A stretch of 64,000 nt of DNA from SZUA-309 sp965232595 (GCA_965232595.1 OZ246983.1:248001-312000), one strand, 5' to 3'. Shown: positions 7,193-16,668, counted from the first letter of the stretch. Notes: generated by a model not told the origin, from the letters alone. Numbers and translations: made by a program.

Positions 7193-9118
7193 ATGGCAAG
7201 AACGGCGTCGGGCTACGGGCAACGGCCGGTAACTATGCTGGTGGCAACGCTGCTGACGATCGGCGCCATTACGCTCCCAGGCTTGGCGGCGGCAGAGCAG
7301 TCGCCGGAACCCGCCGGCTCATCGGCACCGGCGCTGACTGCCGCCAACATCAGCCGCTTCTTCGACACAGCGTTCGCCACCCAGGTTCAGGACCACCGCA
7401 TCGTCGGCGCAGTCGTAGCCGTGGTGCATGCCGGCGAGGTTGCGCACCTGGCCGGCTACGGCTGGGCAGACCTCGAGTCGCGCGAACCCGCAGACCCGAC
7501 AGATTCCCTGTTCCGGATCGCCTCCATCTCCAAGCCCTTCGTATGGACGGCCATCATGCAGCTGGCGGAAGCCGGCGAGCTCAGCCTGGACGACGACGTC
7601 AACCAACACCTGAGCGCCTTCAGGATCCCCGACACCTTCGAGGAGCCCGTCCGCATCCGCCATCTGCTCACCCACACGCCTGGCTTCGAAGACCAGGCCA
7701 TCGGCATGAACGCCCGGACGCTGGAAGAGCGAATCCCGCTGGAGACCTACCTGGCCGAGCACATGCCGGCCCGGGTCCGGCCGGCTGGAGAGCACGCCGC
7801 CTACTCGAACTGGGGCACCACCCTGGCCGCCTACATCGTCCAGGAGGTGAGCGGCCAGAACTGGGCCGACTACATCGACGAGCACATCCTAATGCCGCTG
7901 AGCATGAACTCAACCAACACCCACACGATTCCGAGCGAGGCGCTGGCCGGGCGGATTGCTACCAGCTACGTCTGGTCGGGTGGCCGGTTTCAGGCCAAGC
8001 CCTACGAGCAGATGAACGACGAGCCGGCCGGCATGATCAGCACCACCGCTGACGACATGAGCCGCTTCATGCTGGCGCATCTGAACCTGGGTGCCTACGG
8101 CAACGGCCGCATCCTCTCAGAAGCCACGACCCGGCAGATGCACTCGCCGCTGTTCGCGCCGCACCCGGGCATCAGCCCGATGCTGCACGGCTTCTATCGC
8201 TCCGACCGGAACGGTCAGCTCATCTTCGGCCACGGTGGCGACACCAATCAGTTTCACAGCAACCTGAGCCTGTTCCCCGAGCACGACCTGGGCATCTTCG
8301 TTTCATTCAATTCCGACCCCGCTGCCAGCGCCCGGAGCAACCTGATACCCGCCTTCATCGACCACTTCTTCCCCGTGCCTTTCCTTCGCGAACCGCCAGA
8401 TCCGGCGGCAGGCGTGAATCTCGATGACTACGCGGGGGAGTACGTACCGCTGCGCAGCAACCAGAGCAGCCTGGAGCGGCTCGGGACGCTGGTGACGGCC
8501 GTCTCCATCGAAGCGGCCGACGAAGAGCTGGTCTTCGCAGGCAGCAGCCGCTGGATCCCGCAAGGCGGCGATCGGTTCGTCGGCCGCTATCGGGACGTGA
8601 ACATGGTCTTCGAGCGCAGCGACGGTGAAGTGACGCACGTGGTCATCGGCAATCCCTTGAGCACCTTCGAAAAGGTCAGCGGCCTCAACGCCCCGAGCAA
8701 CGCCATCACGCTGATCGGGCTGATGGTACTCATCGCCGTGGTCACGGTAGTGGGCTACGGAACCAGAGCGTTCGCCCGGGCTCCCGCCGACCTCCGCCTT
8801 CCATCACCTCACGTGCTTCTGGCGTGGCTGCACTGCCTGCTGCTGATCGCGCTGTACGCCTATCTCGGCAACGTGCTGTCCGGCGATGTGGAGGAGTTCG
8901 TCTTCGGTGTGCCGGCTCGGGTGGAGGTGAACGTCTGGCTGGTCGTTCTGAACACCCTGCTCGGTCTGGTGGTGGTCGGTTTCGCCGTCAGCCATTGGCG
9001 GGACGGCATCGGCGCGCTGAGGATGCGGATCTGCTACAGCCTGGTCGCGCTGGCTGCGCTCATCAACCTCTGGGTGGCCTGGCACTTCAACCTGCTCAGC
9101 CACCCGTTCGGCGGCTGA
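7193..9118 (+). CDS. Serine hydrolase, class C beta-lactamase-like, with C-terminal membrane segments
   Basis: A signal peptide (hydrophobic run ending LPGLAAAE near residue 35) is followed by a penicillin-binding-protein-like serine hydrolase domain: SxxK as SISK (nucleophile Ser near 110), a YxN motif as YSN (near 205) and an HGGDTN box near 345 replacing KTG. The last about 140 residues contain three to four hydrophobic segments, an arrangement seen in PbpX/EstB-type membrane-anchored hydrolases. It probably acts in the periplasm on peptides or esters; antibiotic resistance should not be assumed. The start is preceded by GGGGAGCGC. Its last 23 bases overlap the end of the oppositely oriented antiporter gene. 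Confidence 0.87.
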   Translation: MARTASGYGQRPVTMLVATLLTIGAITLPGLAAAEQSPEPAGSSAPALTAANISRFFDTAFATQVQDHRIVGAVVAVVHAGEVAHLAGYGWADLESREPADPTDSLFRIASISKPFVWTAIMQLAEAGELSLDDDVNQHLSAFRIPDTFEEPVRIRHLLTHTPGFEDQAIGMNARTLEERIPLETYLAEHMPARVRPAGEHAAYSNWGTTLAAYIVQEVSGQNWADYIDEHILMPLSMNSTNTHTIPSEALAGRIATSYVWSGGRFQAKPYEQMNDEPAGMISTTADDMSRFMLAHLNLGAYGNGRILSEATTRQMHSPLFAPHPGISPMLHGFYRSDRNGQLIFGHGGDTNQFHSNLSLFPEHDLGIFVSFNSDPAASARSNLIPAFIDHFFPVPFLREPPDPAAGVNLDDYAGEYVPLRSNQSSLERLGTLVTAVSIEAADEELVFAGSSRWIPQGGDRFVGRYRDVNMVFERSDGEVTHVVIGNPLSTFEKVSGLNAPSNAITLIGLMVLIAVVTVVGYGTRAFARAPADLRLPSPHVLLAWLHCLLLIALYAYLGNVLSGDVEEFVFGVPARVEVNVWLVVLNTLLGLVVVGFAVSHWRDGIGALRMRICYSLVALAALINLWVAWHFNLLSHPFGG

Positions 9119-10580
9119 TCAGCCACAGCAGGCAGAGCTGCGCCAGCAGCAGCCCCGGGAGCACCAGCCAGGTCCCCAGAACGGCCGCCGTCACGAAGCC
9201 GACCGCGGCCAGCGCCCCGTTGGTCAGCGCGTACGGCAACTGCGTACGGAAGTGATCGTAGGCGCTGCAGTCCGCACCGGTCGCCGCCAGAATCGTGGTC
9301 TCGGAGATCGGCGAGCTGTGATCACCAAAGAGGCCACCGGAGAGCACCGCACCGATCGTCACCGCCAGCGGCGCGTCCGTTGCCAGTGCCGCCGGCAGGG
9401 CCAGCGGAAATAGAATTGCGAAGGTCCCCCAGGACGAACCGGTCGCGAAGGAGACGATGGCGGCGAAAAAAAAGGTGGTCAGCGGCAGCAGCCAGCCCGG
9501 CAGGCCCGACGCGGCCACGCCGGCGATGTACTCGCCGGTTCCAAGCGCTGCCCCCACGTCCGACAGCGCCCAGGCGAGCACCAGCATGATGGCCACCTGC
9601 ATCATCCGGCTCATGCCGGAGAAGTAAGTTTCCAGGCTTTCCAGAATCTTCCGCGCGCCCGTCCAGGTGGTCAGCAGCATGAGCACCAGCGCAGCGCTCA
9701 GATAGGCCACTGAGAGCGCCGCGCGAAACTCCGAGCCGCTGACCCGCTCGAACGGAAAGCCCAGCGGCACCAGCATCCAGGCCAGCACGGCGCCGAGCAC
9801 CAGAAGCGGCGCCCAGATGAAGTAAGCCCGGCCCACAGCGTCGGCCGATTCCACCGGCGATGCTGTGGTGACGTCTGCCGCGCGAGCCTGCGCCTCGGTT
9901 TCCTTTTCCACCGCGCGCATGGCGCCGTAGTCGAGCTTCAGCAGTGCCAACAGCGGCACCATCAGCACCGCCAGCCAGGCGTAGAACTGAAACGGAATCG
10001 CCGCAACGAACGCCTGGTAATCGGATTGGCTGACGCCCAGCAGCTCGAACTGCTGGTGCAGCAGGCTCATGATGTAGACGCCCCAGCCGATGAACGGCAC
10101 CAGGATGGCTACCGGGGAAGCGGTGGAGTCGATGATGAAAGCCAGCTTCTGCCGTGAGAGCCGGAGCCGATCGGCCAGGTCTCTGAACACGGGGCCAACG
10201 ATCAGCGGCGTGCCGAGATCGGAGAAAAAGATCAGGATGCCACCCGACCAGGCGGCAAACTGCAGGCGCAGCTTGCTGGTGAGAAACCGGGTCACGTCCC
10301 GGGCGAACGCCTGACCACCGCCGGAGCGTTCCATCAAAGCAACGAAGCCGCCGATGAAGGCCAGCAGCACCAGCACGGCCGCGTTGTAGCCATCCATCAG
10401 CTCCGGCACCAGATGATCTGTCACCAGCAGCTTCGAGGCTTCCAGGGGGTTGGCGCCGCTGACCAGCAGGACGCCGACGAAGAGGCCCACGGCAAGCCCT
10501 GCCAGCACGTTCCGCGCCGCCAGCGCGATCACCAGGGTGACCGCGATGGGCAGCAGCGAGAGCGGGCCGGGCTCGCTCAT
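9096..10580 (-). CDS. NhaC-family Na+/H+ antiporter
   Basis: The 494-residue, very hydrophobic protein has about 11-12 membrane spans. Conserved stretches fit the NhaC-like family: SDLGTPLIVGPVFRDLADR, DSTASPVAILVPFIGWGVY, ATGSSWGTFAILFPLALP and GDHSSPISETTILAATGA near the C-terminus. It should exchange sodium, or possibly an organic acid, for protons across the inner membrane. It begins 13 bases after the aconitase stop on the same strand, so it is probably co-transcribed and could carry a carboxylate rather than a simple cation. The ribosome site is weak, consistent with translation coupled to the upstream gene. Family is sure; the ion is inferred. Confidence 0.87.
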   Translation of the reverse strand: MSEPGPLSLLPIAVTLVIALAARNVLAGLAVGLFVGVLLVSGANPLEASKLLVTDHLVPELMDGYNAAVLVLLAFIGGFVALMERSGGGQAFARDVTRFLTSKLRLQFAAWSGGILIFFSDLGTPLIVGPVFRDLADRLRLSRQKLAFIIDSTASPVAILVPFIGWGVYIMSLLHQQFELLGVSQSDYQAFVAAIPFQFYAWLAVLMVPLLALLKLDYGAMRAVEKETEAQARAADVTTASPVESADAVGRAYFIWAPLLVLGAVLAWMLVPLGFPFERVSGSEFRAALSVAYLSAALVLMLLTTWTGARKILESLETYFSGMSRMMQVAIMLVLAWALSDVGAALGTGEYIAGVAASGLPGWLLPLTTFFFAAIVSFATGSSWGTFAILFPLALPAALATDAPLAVTIGAVLSGGLFGDHSSPISETTILAATGADCSAYDHFRTQLPYALTNGALAAVGFVTAAVLGTWLVLPGLLLAQLCLLWLISRRTGG

Positions 10581-10593
10581 GAGGCGACCGGGA

Positions 10594-13194
10594 TCAGGCC
10601 TGGACCACGATCTCCCTGGCCAGAGACTTACCTTCGTTCGCCGCTTCCAGGAACTCGGGCACCTGATCGAAGTTCAGGTAGTTGTAAATCTCCGGCGCCA
10701 TGGAGTCGATCTGAGTGGCAAACTCCAGGTACTCCTCCGGGGTCGGCAGCTTGCCGAGCACCGAGGCGATGGCCGCCAGCTCGGCGGATGCCAGGAACAC
10801 GTCAGCGCCCTGCCCCAACCGGTTCGGGAAGTTCCGGGTTGAGGTGGAGACACAGGTGGAACCTGCCTGGATGCGCGCCTGGTTACCCATGCAGAGGCTG
10901 CAACCCGGCATCTCCGTGCGGGCGCCGGCCTGCGCGTAGATGTTGAAGTAGCCTTCCTCCATCAGCTGGTTCTCGTCCATCTTGGTCGGTGGCGCGATCC
11001 ACAGCCGGGTCGGGATCACCGTGTCCGCCGCCTGCAGCAGCTTGCCGGCGGCCCGGAAGTGACCGATGTTGGTCATGCAGGAGCCGATGAACACCTCGTC
11101 GATCTTCGTGCCGGCCACCTCGGACAGCGGCTTCACGTCGTCCGGATCGTTCGGGCACGCCAGCAGCGGCTCTTTGATCTCGGACATGTTGATCTCGATG
11201 ACCTCGGCGTATTCGGCATTCGCGTCTGCCTTGAGCAGGCTCGGGTTTGCCAGCCACTCCTCCATGGCCTGGGCCCGGCGCTCCAGGGTCCGAACGTCGC
11301 CGTAACCGTTGGCGATCATCCAGCGCAGCATCACCACGTTGGAGCGCAGGTACTCGGCAACCGAGTCTTCGGACAGGGCGATGGTGCAGCCACCCGCAGA
11401 GCGCTCGGCGGACGCATCAGAGAGCTCGAATGCCTGCTCCACGGTGAGATCCTCCGGCAGGCCTTCGATCTCGAGGATGCGGCCGTTGTAGACGTTCTTC
11501 TTGCCTTCCTTCTCCACCGTCAGCAGGCCACGCTGGATGGCCGCATAGGGAATGGCGTTCACCAGGTCGCGCAGGGTAATGCCCGGCTGCATCTCACCTG
11601 TGAAGCGCACGAGCACCGACTCCGGCATGTCCAGAGGAATCACGCCGAGGGCCGCGCCGAAGGCCACCAGGCCGGAACCGCCCGGGAAGGAGATGCCGAG
11701 CGGGAAGCGGGTGTGCGAGTCACCGCCGGTGCCCACCTGATCCGGCAGCAGCATGCGGTTCAGCCAGCTGTGGATGATGCCGTCACCCGGGCGCAGGGAA
11801 ACGCCGCCCCGGTTCTGAATGAAGTCGGGCAGGGTGTGCTGGGTCTCGATGTCTACCGGCTTCGGGTAGGCGGCCGTGTGGCAGAAGCTCTGCATCACCA
11901 GGTCGGCGGAGAAACCGAGGCAAGCCAGCTCTTTCAGCTCGTCCCGAGTCATGGGTCCGGTCGTATCCTGTGAGCCGACGGTACCCATCCGCGGCTCGCA
12001 GTAAGTGCCGGGGCGGATTCCTTCACCTTCCGGCAGGCCGCAGGCCCGGCCGACGATCTTCTGTGCCAGGGTGAAGCCCGCATCGCTGGCTTCCGGGTTC
12101 TCCGGCCGGCGAAAGGCGTCGGTCGGACCCAGGTTCAGCGCTTCACGCGCTCGCTCGGTGAGGCTGCGGCCGATGATCAGCGGGATACGTCCGCCCGCCT
12201 TCACCTCGTCCAGAATCACGTCCGTCTTCAGCTTGAACTCGGAGACCAGCTCGCCGTCTTCCCGCTCGATCCGACCTTCGTACGGCTTGACGACGATCAC
12301 GTCGCCCATCTCGAGCTTGCTGACGTCCGCCTCGATGGGCAGCGCGCCGGAGTCCTCGAGGGTGTTGAAGAAGATCGGCGCGATCTTGCCGCCGAGCACC
12401 ACGCCGCCCTGGCGCTTGTTCGGCACGAAGGGGATGTCGTCGCCCATGGTCCAGAGCACGGAGTTGGTCGCGCTCTTCCGCGACGAGCCGGTACCGACCA
12501 CGTCGCCCACGTAGGCCACACCGTTGCCCTTGTTCTTCAGCGCTTCGATCTGCTCGATGGCATTGGTGATCCCTTCGCGCGGATTTTTCAGCATGGCCAG
12601 GGAGTGCAGCGGGATGTCGGGACGCGACCAGGCATCCTGAGCCGGGGACAGATCGTCCGTGTTGGTCTCGCCGGCGACGTTGAACACGGTCAGCTTGATG
12701 GCTTCCGGCAGATCTTCCTTCTCCTGGAACCACTCCGCGTCGGCCCAGGACTGCACAACCTCCTGCGCGTGGGCGTTGCCGTTCTTGGCCTTTTCGGCCA
12801 CGTCGTGGAAGGCATCGAACATGAGCAGGGTGCCTTTCAGCTCCGCTGCCGCGTTGGCTGCGAGCTCTGCATCGTCGAGCAGGTCGACCAGCGGCATGAT
12901 GTTGTAGCCGCCGAGCATGGTGCCGAGAAGCTCGATGGCCTTGGCCCGATCGATCAGCCCGCACTCGGTCTCGCCCTTGGCGATGTCAGCCAGGAAGGCG
13001 GCCTTCACGTAGGCCGCGTCGTCCACACCCGGGGGCACGCGTTCGGTGAGCAGGTTCATGAGGAAGGCTTCCTCGCCGGCAGGCGGTGACTTCAGCAGCT
13101 CGACGAGCTGGGTGACCTGCTCCGCATCCAGCGGCAGCGGTGGGATGCCCTGCTCGGCACGTTCAGCAGCGTGTTGGCGATAGGCTTCAAGCAT
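10594..13194 (-). CDS. acnB: Aconitate hydratase B (bifunctional with 2-methylisocitrate dehydratase)
   Basis: At 866 residues, with the HEAT-like N-terminal domain of AcnB (MLEAYRQHAAERA...) before the swivel domain, this matches AcnB rather than AcnA. The [4Fe-4S] ligands are visible in GSCMTNIGHF and CSLCMGNQARI, and the substrate loop TSTRNFPNRLG is intact. It interconverts citrate and isocitrate in the TCA cycle and can serve the methylcitrate route. The start at 13194 has AGAGG upstream. A LysR gene is divergent upstream, and an NhaC antiporter follows on the same strand. This is a housekeeping enzyme. Confidence 0.98.
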   Translation of the reverse strand: MLEAYRQHAAERAEQGIPPLPLDAEQVTQLVELLKSPPAGEEAFLMNLLTERVPPGVDDAAYVKAAFLADIAKGETECGLIDRAKAIELLGTMLGGYNIMPLVDLLDDAELAANAAAELKGTLLMFDAFHDVAEKAKNGNAHAQEVVQSWADAEWFQEKEDLPEAIKLTVFNVAGETNTDDLSPAQDAWSRPDIPLHSLAMLKNPREGITNAIEQIEALKNKGNGVAYVGDVVGTGSSRKSATNSVLWTMGDDIPFVPNKRQGGVVLGGKIAPIFFNTLEDSGALPIEADVSKLEMGDVIVVKPYEGRIEREDGELVSEFKLKTDVILDEVKAGGRIPLIIGRSLTERAREALNLGPTDAFRRPENPEASDAGFTLAQKIVGRACGLPEGEGIRPGTYCEPRMGTVGSQDTTGPMTRDELKELACLGFSADLVMQSFCHTAAYPKPVDIETQHTLPDFIQNRGGVSLRPGDGIIHSWLNRMLLPDQVGTGGDSHTRFPLGISFPGGSGLVAFGAALGVIPLDMPESVLVRFTGEMQPGITLRDLVNAIPYAAIQRGLLTVEKEGKKNVYNGRILEIEGLPEDLTVEQAFELSDASAERSAGGCTIALSEDSVAEYLRSNVVMLRWMIANGYGDVRTLERRAQAMEEWLANPSLLKADANAEYAEVIEINMSEIKEPLLACPNDPDDVKPLSEVAGTKIDEVFIGSCMTNIGHFRAAGKLLQAADTVIPTRLWIAPPTKMDENQLMEEGYFNIYAQAGARTEMPGCSLCMGNQARIQAGSTCVSTSTRNFPNRLGQGADVFLASAELAAIASVLGKLPTPEEYLEFATQIDSMAPEIYNYLNFDQVPEFLEAANEGKSLAREIVVQA

Positions 13195-13320
13195 GATGAC
13201 CTCTCAGTGATGTTCGTTGTTCGATCCGGACCGCTGCGCCGGCAACAGGCGCGTGAAGGCCGCTGCTAAGCGTCAGCATCCGGGGGGTTAAGGTGAATGG
13301 CGCGCAATGTACCAGAGGCT

Positions 13321-13354
13321 TATTCATGCGTAAAATGGATACTTTGCATGAATA
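13321..13354. promoter_or_regulatory. Candidate LysR operator between acnB and lysR-type gene
   Basis: A perfect inverted repeat, TATTCATGC and GCATGAATA with a 16-base spacer, lies 57 bases before the LysR start and 127 bases before acnB. It sits in the only AT-rich part of this 216-base divergent gap. TTGCAT at 13344-13349 could be a -35 element for the regulator gene. Position and symmetry fit autoregulation by a LysR protein. Confidence 0.55.
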
Positions 13355-13410
13355 TCATGCCTATTGATTATGTATATGGACAGATCGACCCACCTTCCTG
13401 GAGGTCCCGC

Positions 13411-14310
13411 ATGGATCTGAGCCTGCTTCGCTCTCTCGTCACAGTCGCCGATGCCGGTGCGATTACCGAGGCCGCTGGCCGCCTCGGCATCACCCAGCCC
13501 GCGCTTACCCGCCGCATCCAGCAGCTCGAGCAGGAGTTCGGCGCTGAGCTTCTGAGCCGCAGCCGCAAGGGCGCGGAGCTCACCGAGCTCGGCCGGCTGG
13601 TCGAGCGCGAGGCCCGACTGCTCATCGACCGCTACGACGCCCTGAAGCAGGAGATCGCCAGCCACTCCAACGTGGAAGGCGGGACGGTGCGTATCGGCGG
13701 CGGCGCCACGGCGGTCTCCTTCCTGCTCCCGGATGCGATCGCCAACTACCAGCGGGCCCACCCTCGGGTGCACTTTCACGTTAAGGAAGCCAGCAGCAGC
13801 GAGATTGCCAGCGACGTGGCGGACGGCCATCTGGAGCTCGGCCTGGTCACCCAACCGGTCCGTACCGCCGGGCTGGAGATTGAGCCCATGCTCGACGACC
13901 AGATCGTTCTGGTCGCCGCGGCGGGCAACCCGCTGGCGGCGGCGGGCACCCTCGCCGTCGAGAGCCTGGACGGCCAGAACTTCGTGGGTTTCGAGGGCGG
14001 CAGCGCCATTCGGCAGATCGTCGACGCCAGCCTCAGGGAAGCCGGGGTAGCGATCAACGTGGTCATGGAGCTTCGCTCGATCCCGGCAATCCTGCGTATG
14101 GTCGCCACCACTGACAGCCTGGCCTTCGTTTCTCAGCTCGGGGTGCAGGGCCAGGATCTGGTCCGGGAGATTCCGGTCCGGGGGCTCTCGATCAAGCGCC
14201 GGCTGGGGCTGGCCACCCGGCGCGGCCACCCGCTCTCACCTGCGGCCAGCCGATTTGTCGAGCACCTGTTGTCGAGCCGTCAGCACCCGGGCGCGCCCGC
14301 TGGCGGCTGA
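13411..14310 (+). CDS. LysR-family transcriptional regulator
   Basis: The 299-residue protein has the usual LysR size. The N-terminal winged helix-turn-helix is clear: MDLSLLRSLVTVADAGAITEAAGRLGITQPALTRRIQQLE. A periplasmic-binding-protein-like effector domain follows from about residue 90 (GGTVRIGGGATAVSFLLP). The start at 13411 is chosen because it begins the conserved domain and follows CTGGAGGT; upstream in-frame ATGs lie inside the operator region. It is divergent from acnB, so acnB and its antiporter partner are the natural regulatory targets. The effector is unknown. Confidence 0.92.
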   Translation: MDLSLLRSLVTVADAGAITEAAGRLGITQPALTRRIQQLEQEFGAELLSRSRKGAELTELGRLVEREARLLIDRYDALKQEIASHSNVEGGTVRIGGGATAVSFLLPDAIANYQRAHPRVHFHVKEASSSEIASDVADGHLELGLVTQPVRTAGLEIEPMLDDQIVLVAAAGNPLAAAGTLAVESLDGQNFVGFEGGSAIRQIVDASLREAGVAINVVMELRSIPAILRMVATTDSLAFVSQLGVQGQDLVREIPVRGLSIKRRLGLATRRGHPLSPAASRFVEHLLSSRQHPGAPAGG

Positions 14311-14321
14311 AGCGGCACGGG

Positions 14322-14723
14322 TCAGCGCGAATCCAGGCGAACGATCACCAGATCCGCGTCAAAGCGGCCGAGCACGTCCGGGTTATCTTCCAGCACCGCT
14401 CGGGCCAGGTAGACGTTCGGATCGTCCGGAAAGCGAACGCGCACCGCGGGCTCGAGGCGCATGTACTCGAGCCAGCGCCGCTCGGGTGCAGGATCGAGGT
14501 AGAGATTCCCATCTATCCGGAACAGCTGAACGTGAACCGAGTAAGGCGTCTGCGGCCGGGTTTCCAGCACCACCACGCTGACCTCGTCCAGCGTCGCCAC
14601 CTGCAGCACCGACAGCGGCACCTCCGGGCCGTCGAGCCGACCGCCGGGGAAAGGTCCCACCCCACAACCGACCATCGACAGCACCAGCAGGCACAGCCAG
14701 GCACCTCGACGGGCACGGTTCAA
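14322..14723 (-). CDS. Small lipoprotein of unknown function
   Basis: The 133-residue product starts with a signal peptide and a lipobox (LSMVGC), so Cys20 should be lipidated and the protein anchored to a membrane facing the periplasm. The rest is a compact strand-rich domain (SVVVLETRPQTPYSVHVQLFRIDGNLYLDPAPERRW) that I do not recognise. The start appears to be TTG overlapping the stop of the upstream GST gene (TTGA), which implies translational coupling. It could resemble pyridoxamine-oxidase-like or heme-utilisation small domains because of the phrase about a written DG-N-LY-D core, but this is only a pattern impression. Confidence 0.65.
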   Translation of the reverse strand: MNRARRGAWLCLLVLSMVGCGVGPFPGGRLDGPEVPLSVLQVATLDEVSVVVLETRPQTPYSVHVQLFRIDGNLYLDPAPERRWLEYMRLEPAVRVRFPDDPNVYLARAVLEDNPDVLGRFDADLVIVRLDSR

Positions 14724-15718
14724 GACAGCACCTCACGGAACTCGGGCTGGCTCGCCTTCAGCTCGCGGATTCTCCTGGTTCCGCGAACGACGGTTGGATG
14801 CTCGAAACCGGCAATCGCTGCGGCGTAGCTCGGCCGCGCCTGCAGGGCTGCCCAGTAGGCGCAGACCAGAGGCCGGTCGCTGTCGAGAAAGACGTCGAGC
14901 CAGTCTCCCTCCCGGAGCCGATCGAGGATGGCCATCATGCCCACGTCGGCGAGCGTGAAGCTGTCGCCGACGATCCAGGGGCCGCCGGATGCCTGCAGCG
15001 TTGCTTCCAGCGCGTCCAGGTGTGCGGCCATCGCCGCCCGGCTGCCGGCAATCGCCCGCACCAGCGGCCTGGTGGCCGGTAGCCGCCGAGCCCCGCGCAG
15101 CTTCAGCATGAGAAAAAAGAGGGCGCGCTGCTTGATCCGGTGAAACAGCAACCCTTCGAGGATCTTAGTCACGCCGATCGCCTCGATCATGGTGGCGAAG
15201 ATCGGCAGGGTGAGCCCGGGCACGGCGTTACCCGCCGTCTCCCGCATGCCGGCGATCGGATCGTCGCCGATCAGCGAGGTCAGGTGGACCCATCTGTCCA
15301 TCAGCGCCCGGCCCTCCTGATCGGGTGGCAGCAGCGCGTCGGGCACGCCGCTCTCGGCCGCGGCATAGCGGATCTGCGCATGGGACTCGTAGATCGGGTG
15401 TCCGCGGTGCACGAGCACCGGCACCGTCGCGGCCGGGTTCACCCTGAGAAAGTTCCTGGAGATATTCTGGTAGGCACCGGTCTCAATCAGATCGATGCGG
15501 TGGGAACGGTAGTCGATGCCCAGCTCGGCCAGACAGACCCGGACCTTCTTCGAGCACAGCGAAAAGTCGTTGTGGTAAAGCTCCCAGGTTGCCTCATGAG
15601 GCAGATCGATCTCCGGGTGCAGGCCTTCCGACACCGCGTGGCTGCGACGCCGGGATCGTTCCCACAGGTACCAGGCAGCAACGGCTAGCAGCAGCGCCAG
15701 CAGGGCCCACCCGGTCAT
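14720..15718 (-). CDS. Membrane-anchored glutathione S-transferase family protein
   Basis: An N-terminal hydrophobic helix (WALLALLLAVAAWYLW, residues 4-19) followed by a basic cluster (ERSRRRSH) anchors the protein with the catalytic part probably in the cytoplasm. From residue 44 comes a GST N-domain: WELYHNDFSLCSKKVRVCLAELG with SLCSKK at the catalytic position, then NPAATVPVLVHRG and the cis-Pro/glutathione ESHAQI motif. A helical C-domain with GDSFTLADVGMMAILDRLREG follows. Bacterial GSTs with a leading membrane helix are uncommon. It overlaps the lipoprotein gene and is divergent from the YghU-type gene. Reaction unknown; dehalogenase or reductive roles are possible. Confidence 0.82.
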   Translation of the reverse strand: MTGWALLALLLAVAAWYLWERSRRRSHAVSEGLHPEIDLPHEATWELYHNDFSLCSKKVRVCLAELGIDYRSHRIDLIETGAYQNISRNFLRVNPAATVPVLVHRGHPIYESHAQIRYAAAESGVPDALLPPDQEGRALMDRWVHLTSLIGDDPIAGMRETAGNAVPGLTLPIFATMIEAIGVTKILEGLLFHRIKQRALFFLMLKLRGARRLPATRPLVRAIAGSRAAMAAHLDALEATLQASGGPWIVGDSFTLADVGMMAILDRLREGDWLDVFLDSDRPLVCAYWAALQARPSYAAAIAGFEHPTVVRGTRRIRELKASQPEFREVLS

Positions 15719-15750
15719 ATCCTTATTCGCCTATGGTTCACGCTTGTCTC

Positions 15751-15780
15751 TTGATCCGCACACCCGAGCGGTGCATTAAT
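15751..15780 (+). promoter_or_regulatory. Candidate promoter for YghU-type gene
   Basis: TTGATC (15751-15756) and ATTAAT (15775-15780) are spaced 18 bases apart, 26 bases before the start codon at 15806. Both hexamers match the sigma-70 consensus at four of six positions. It lies in the 87-base divergent gap. Confidence 0.4.
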
Positions 15781-15805
15781 CCCTGTGCATTTTCTGGAGA
15801 CCATC

Positions 15806-16639
15806 ATGTCAGATACCTACACGCCACCCAAAGTCTGGACCTGGGACAAAGAGAGCGGTGGCCGCTTCGCGAACATCAACCGACCCATTGCCGGCGCTAC
15901 GCACGACAAAGACCTGCCCGTGGGCGAGCACCCGCTGCAGCTCTACTCGCTCGGCACCCCGAACGGCGTGAAGGTGACCGTGCTGCTCGAAGAGCTCCTG
16001 GAGGCAGGCCATGACGCCGAGTACGACGCCTGGCTGATCAACATCGGCGACGGCAATCAGTTCGGCAGCGGCTTCGTGGAGATCAACCCGAACTCGAAGA
16101 TCCCCGGCTTCGTCGACCGCAGCGGGCCGGAACCGATCCGGGTGTTCGAGTCCGGGGCCATCCTCGTCTACCTGGCCGAGAAGTTCGGCGCCTTCCTGCC
16201 AACGGATCCCGCGCAGCGTGCCGAAGGCATGTCCTGGCTGTTCTGGCAGATGGCCAGCGCCCCGTTTCTCGGCGGCGGCTTCGGCCACTTCTACGCCTAC
16301 GCGCCGGAGAAGTGGGAGTACCCGATCAACCGCTACGCCATGGAGGTGAAGCGGCTGACCGACGTGCTGAACCAGCGCCTCGAGGACAACCAGTTTCTCT
16401 GCGGGGATGAGTACACCATTGCCGACATGGCAAACTACGCCTGGTTCGGGGCGCTCGTTCTGCACAACATCTACGACGCCGCTGAGTTTCTGGATGTGGC
16501 CAGCTACACGAACGTGATCCGCTGGGCGAAGGAGATCGAGGCCCGGCCGGCGGTGCAGCGTGGCCGGCGGGTCAACCGTCCCTGGGGACCGGAAGAAGAG
16601 CGGGTACCGGAGCGACACAGCGCCGCCGACTTCGACTAG
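15806..16639 (+). CDS. yghU: YghU-type glutathione transferase / disulfide-bond oxidoreductase
   Basis: The 277-residue protein matches the YghU/Ure2p-like class: an N-terminal extension with FANINRPIAGATHDKDLPVG that helps bind glutathione, then LYSLGTPNGVKVTVLLEELLE, the ESGAILVYLAEKFG glutathione motif and the C-terminal WLFWQMASAPFLGGGFGHFY signature. Family members reduce disulfides and organic peroxides using two glutathione molecules. The start at 15806 is preceded by GGAG at correct spacing; an ATG 21 bases upstream lacks one. The gene is followed 29 bases later by a Rieske oxygenase, which may indicate a detoxification or catabolic role rather than housekeeping. Confidence 0.9.
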   Translation: MSDTYTPPKVWTWDKESGGRFANINRPIAGATHDKDLPVGEHPLQLYSLGTPNGVKVTVLLEELLEAGHDAEYDAWLINIGDGNQFGSGFVEINPNSKIPGFVDRSGPEPIRVFESGAILVYLAEKFGAFLPTDPAQRAEGMSWLFWQMASAPFLGGGFGHFYAYAPEKWEYPINRYAMEVKRLTDVLNQRLEDNQFLCGDEYTIADMANYAWFGALVLHNIYDAAEFLDVASYTNVIRWAKEIEARPAVQRGRRVNRPWGPEEERVPERHSAADFD

Positions 16640-16668
16640 GAGGAAAGCCTGCGCAGAAGGGGGAGCAG

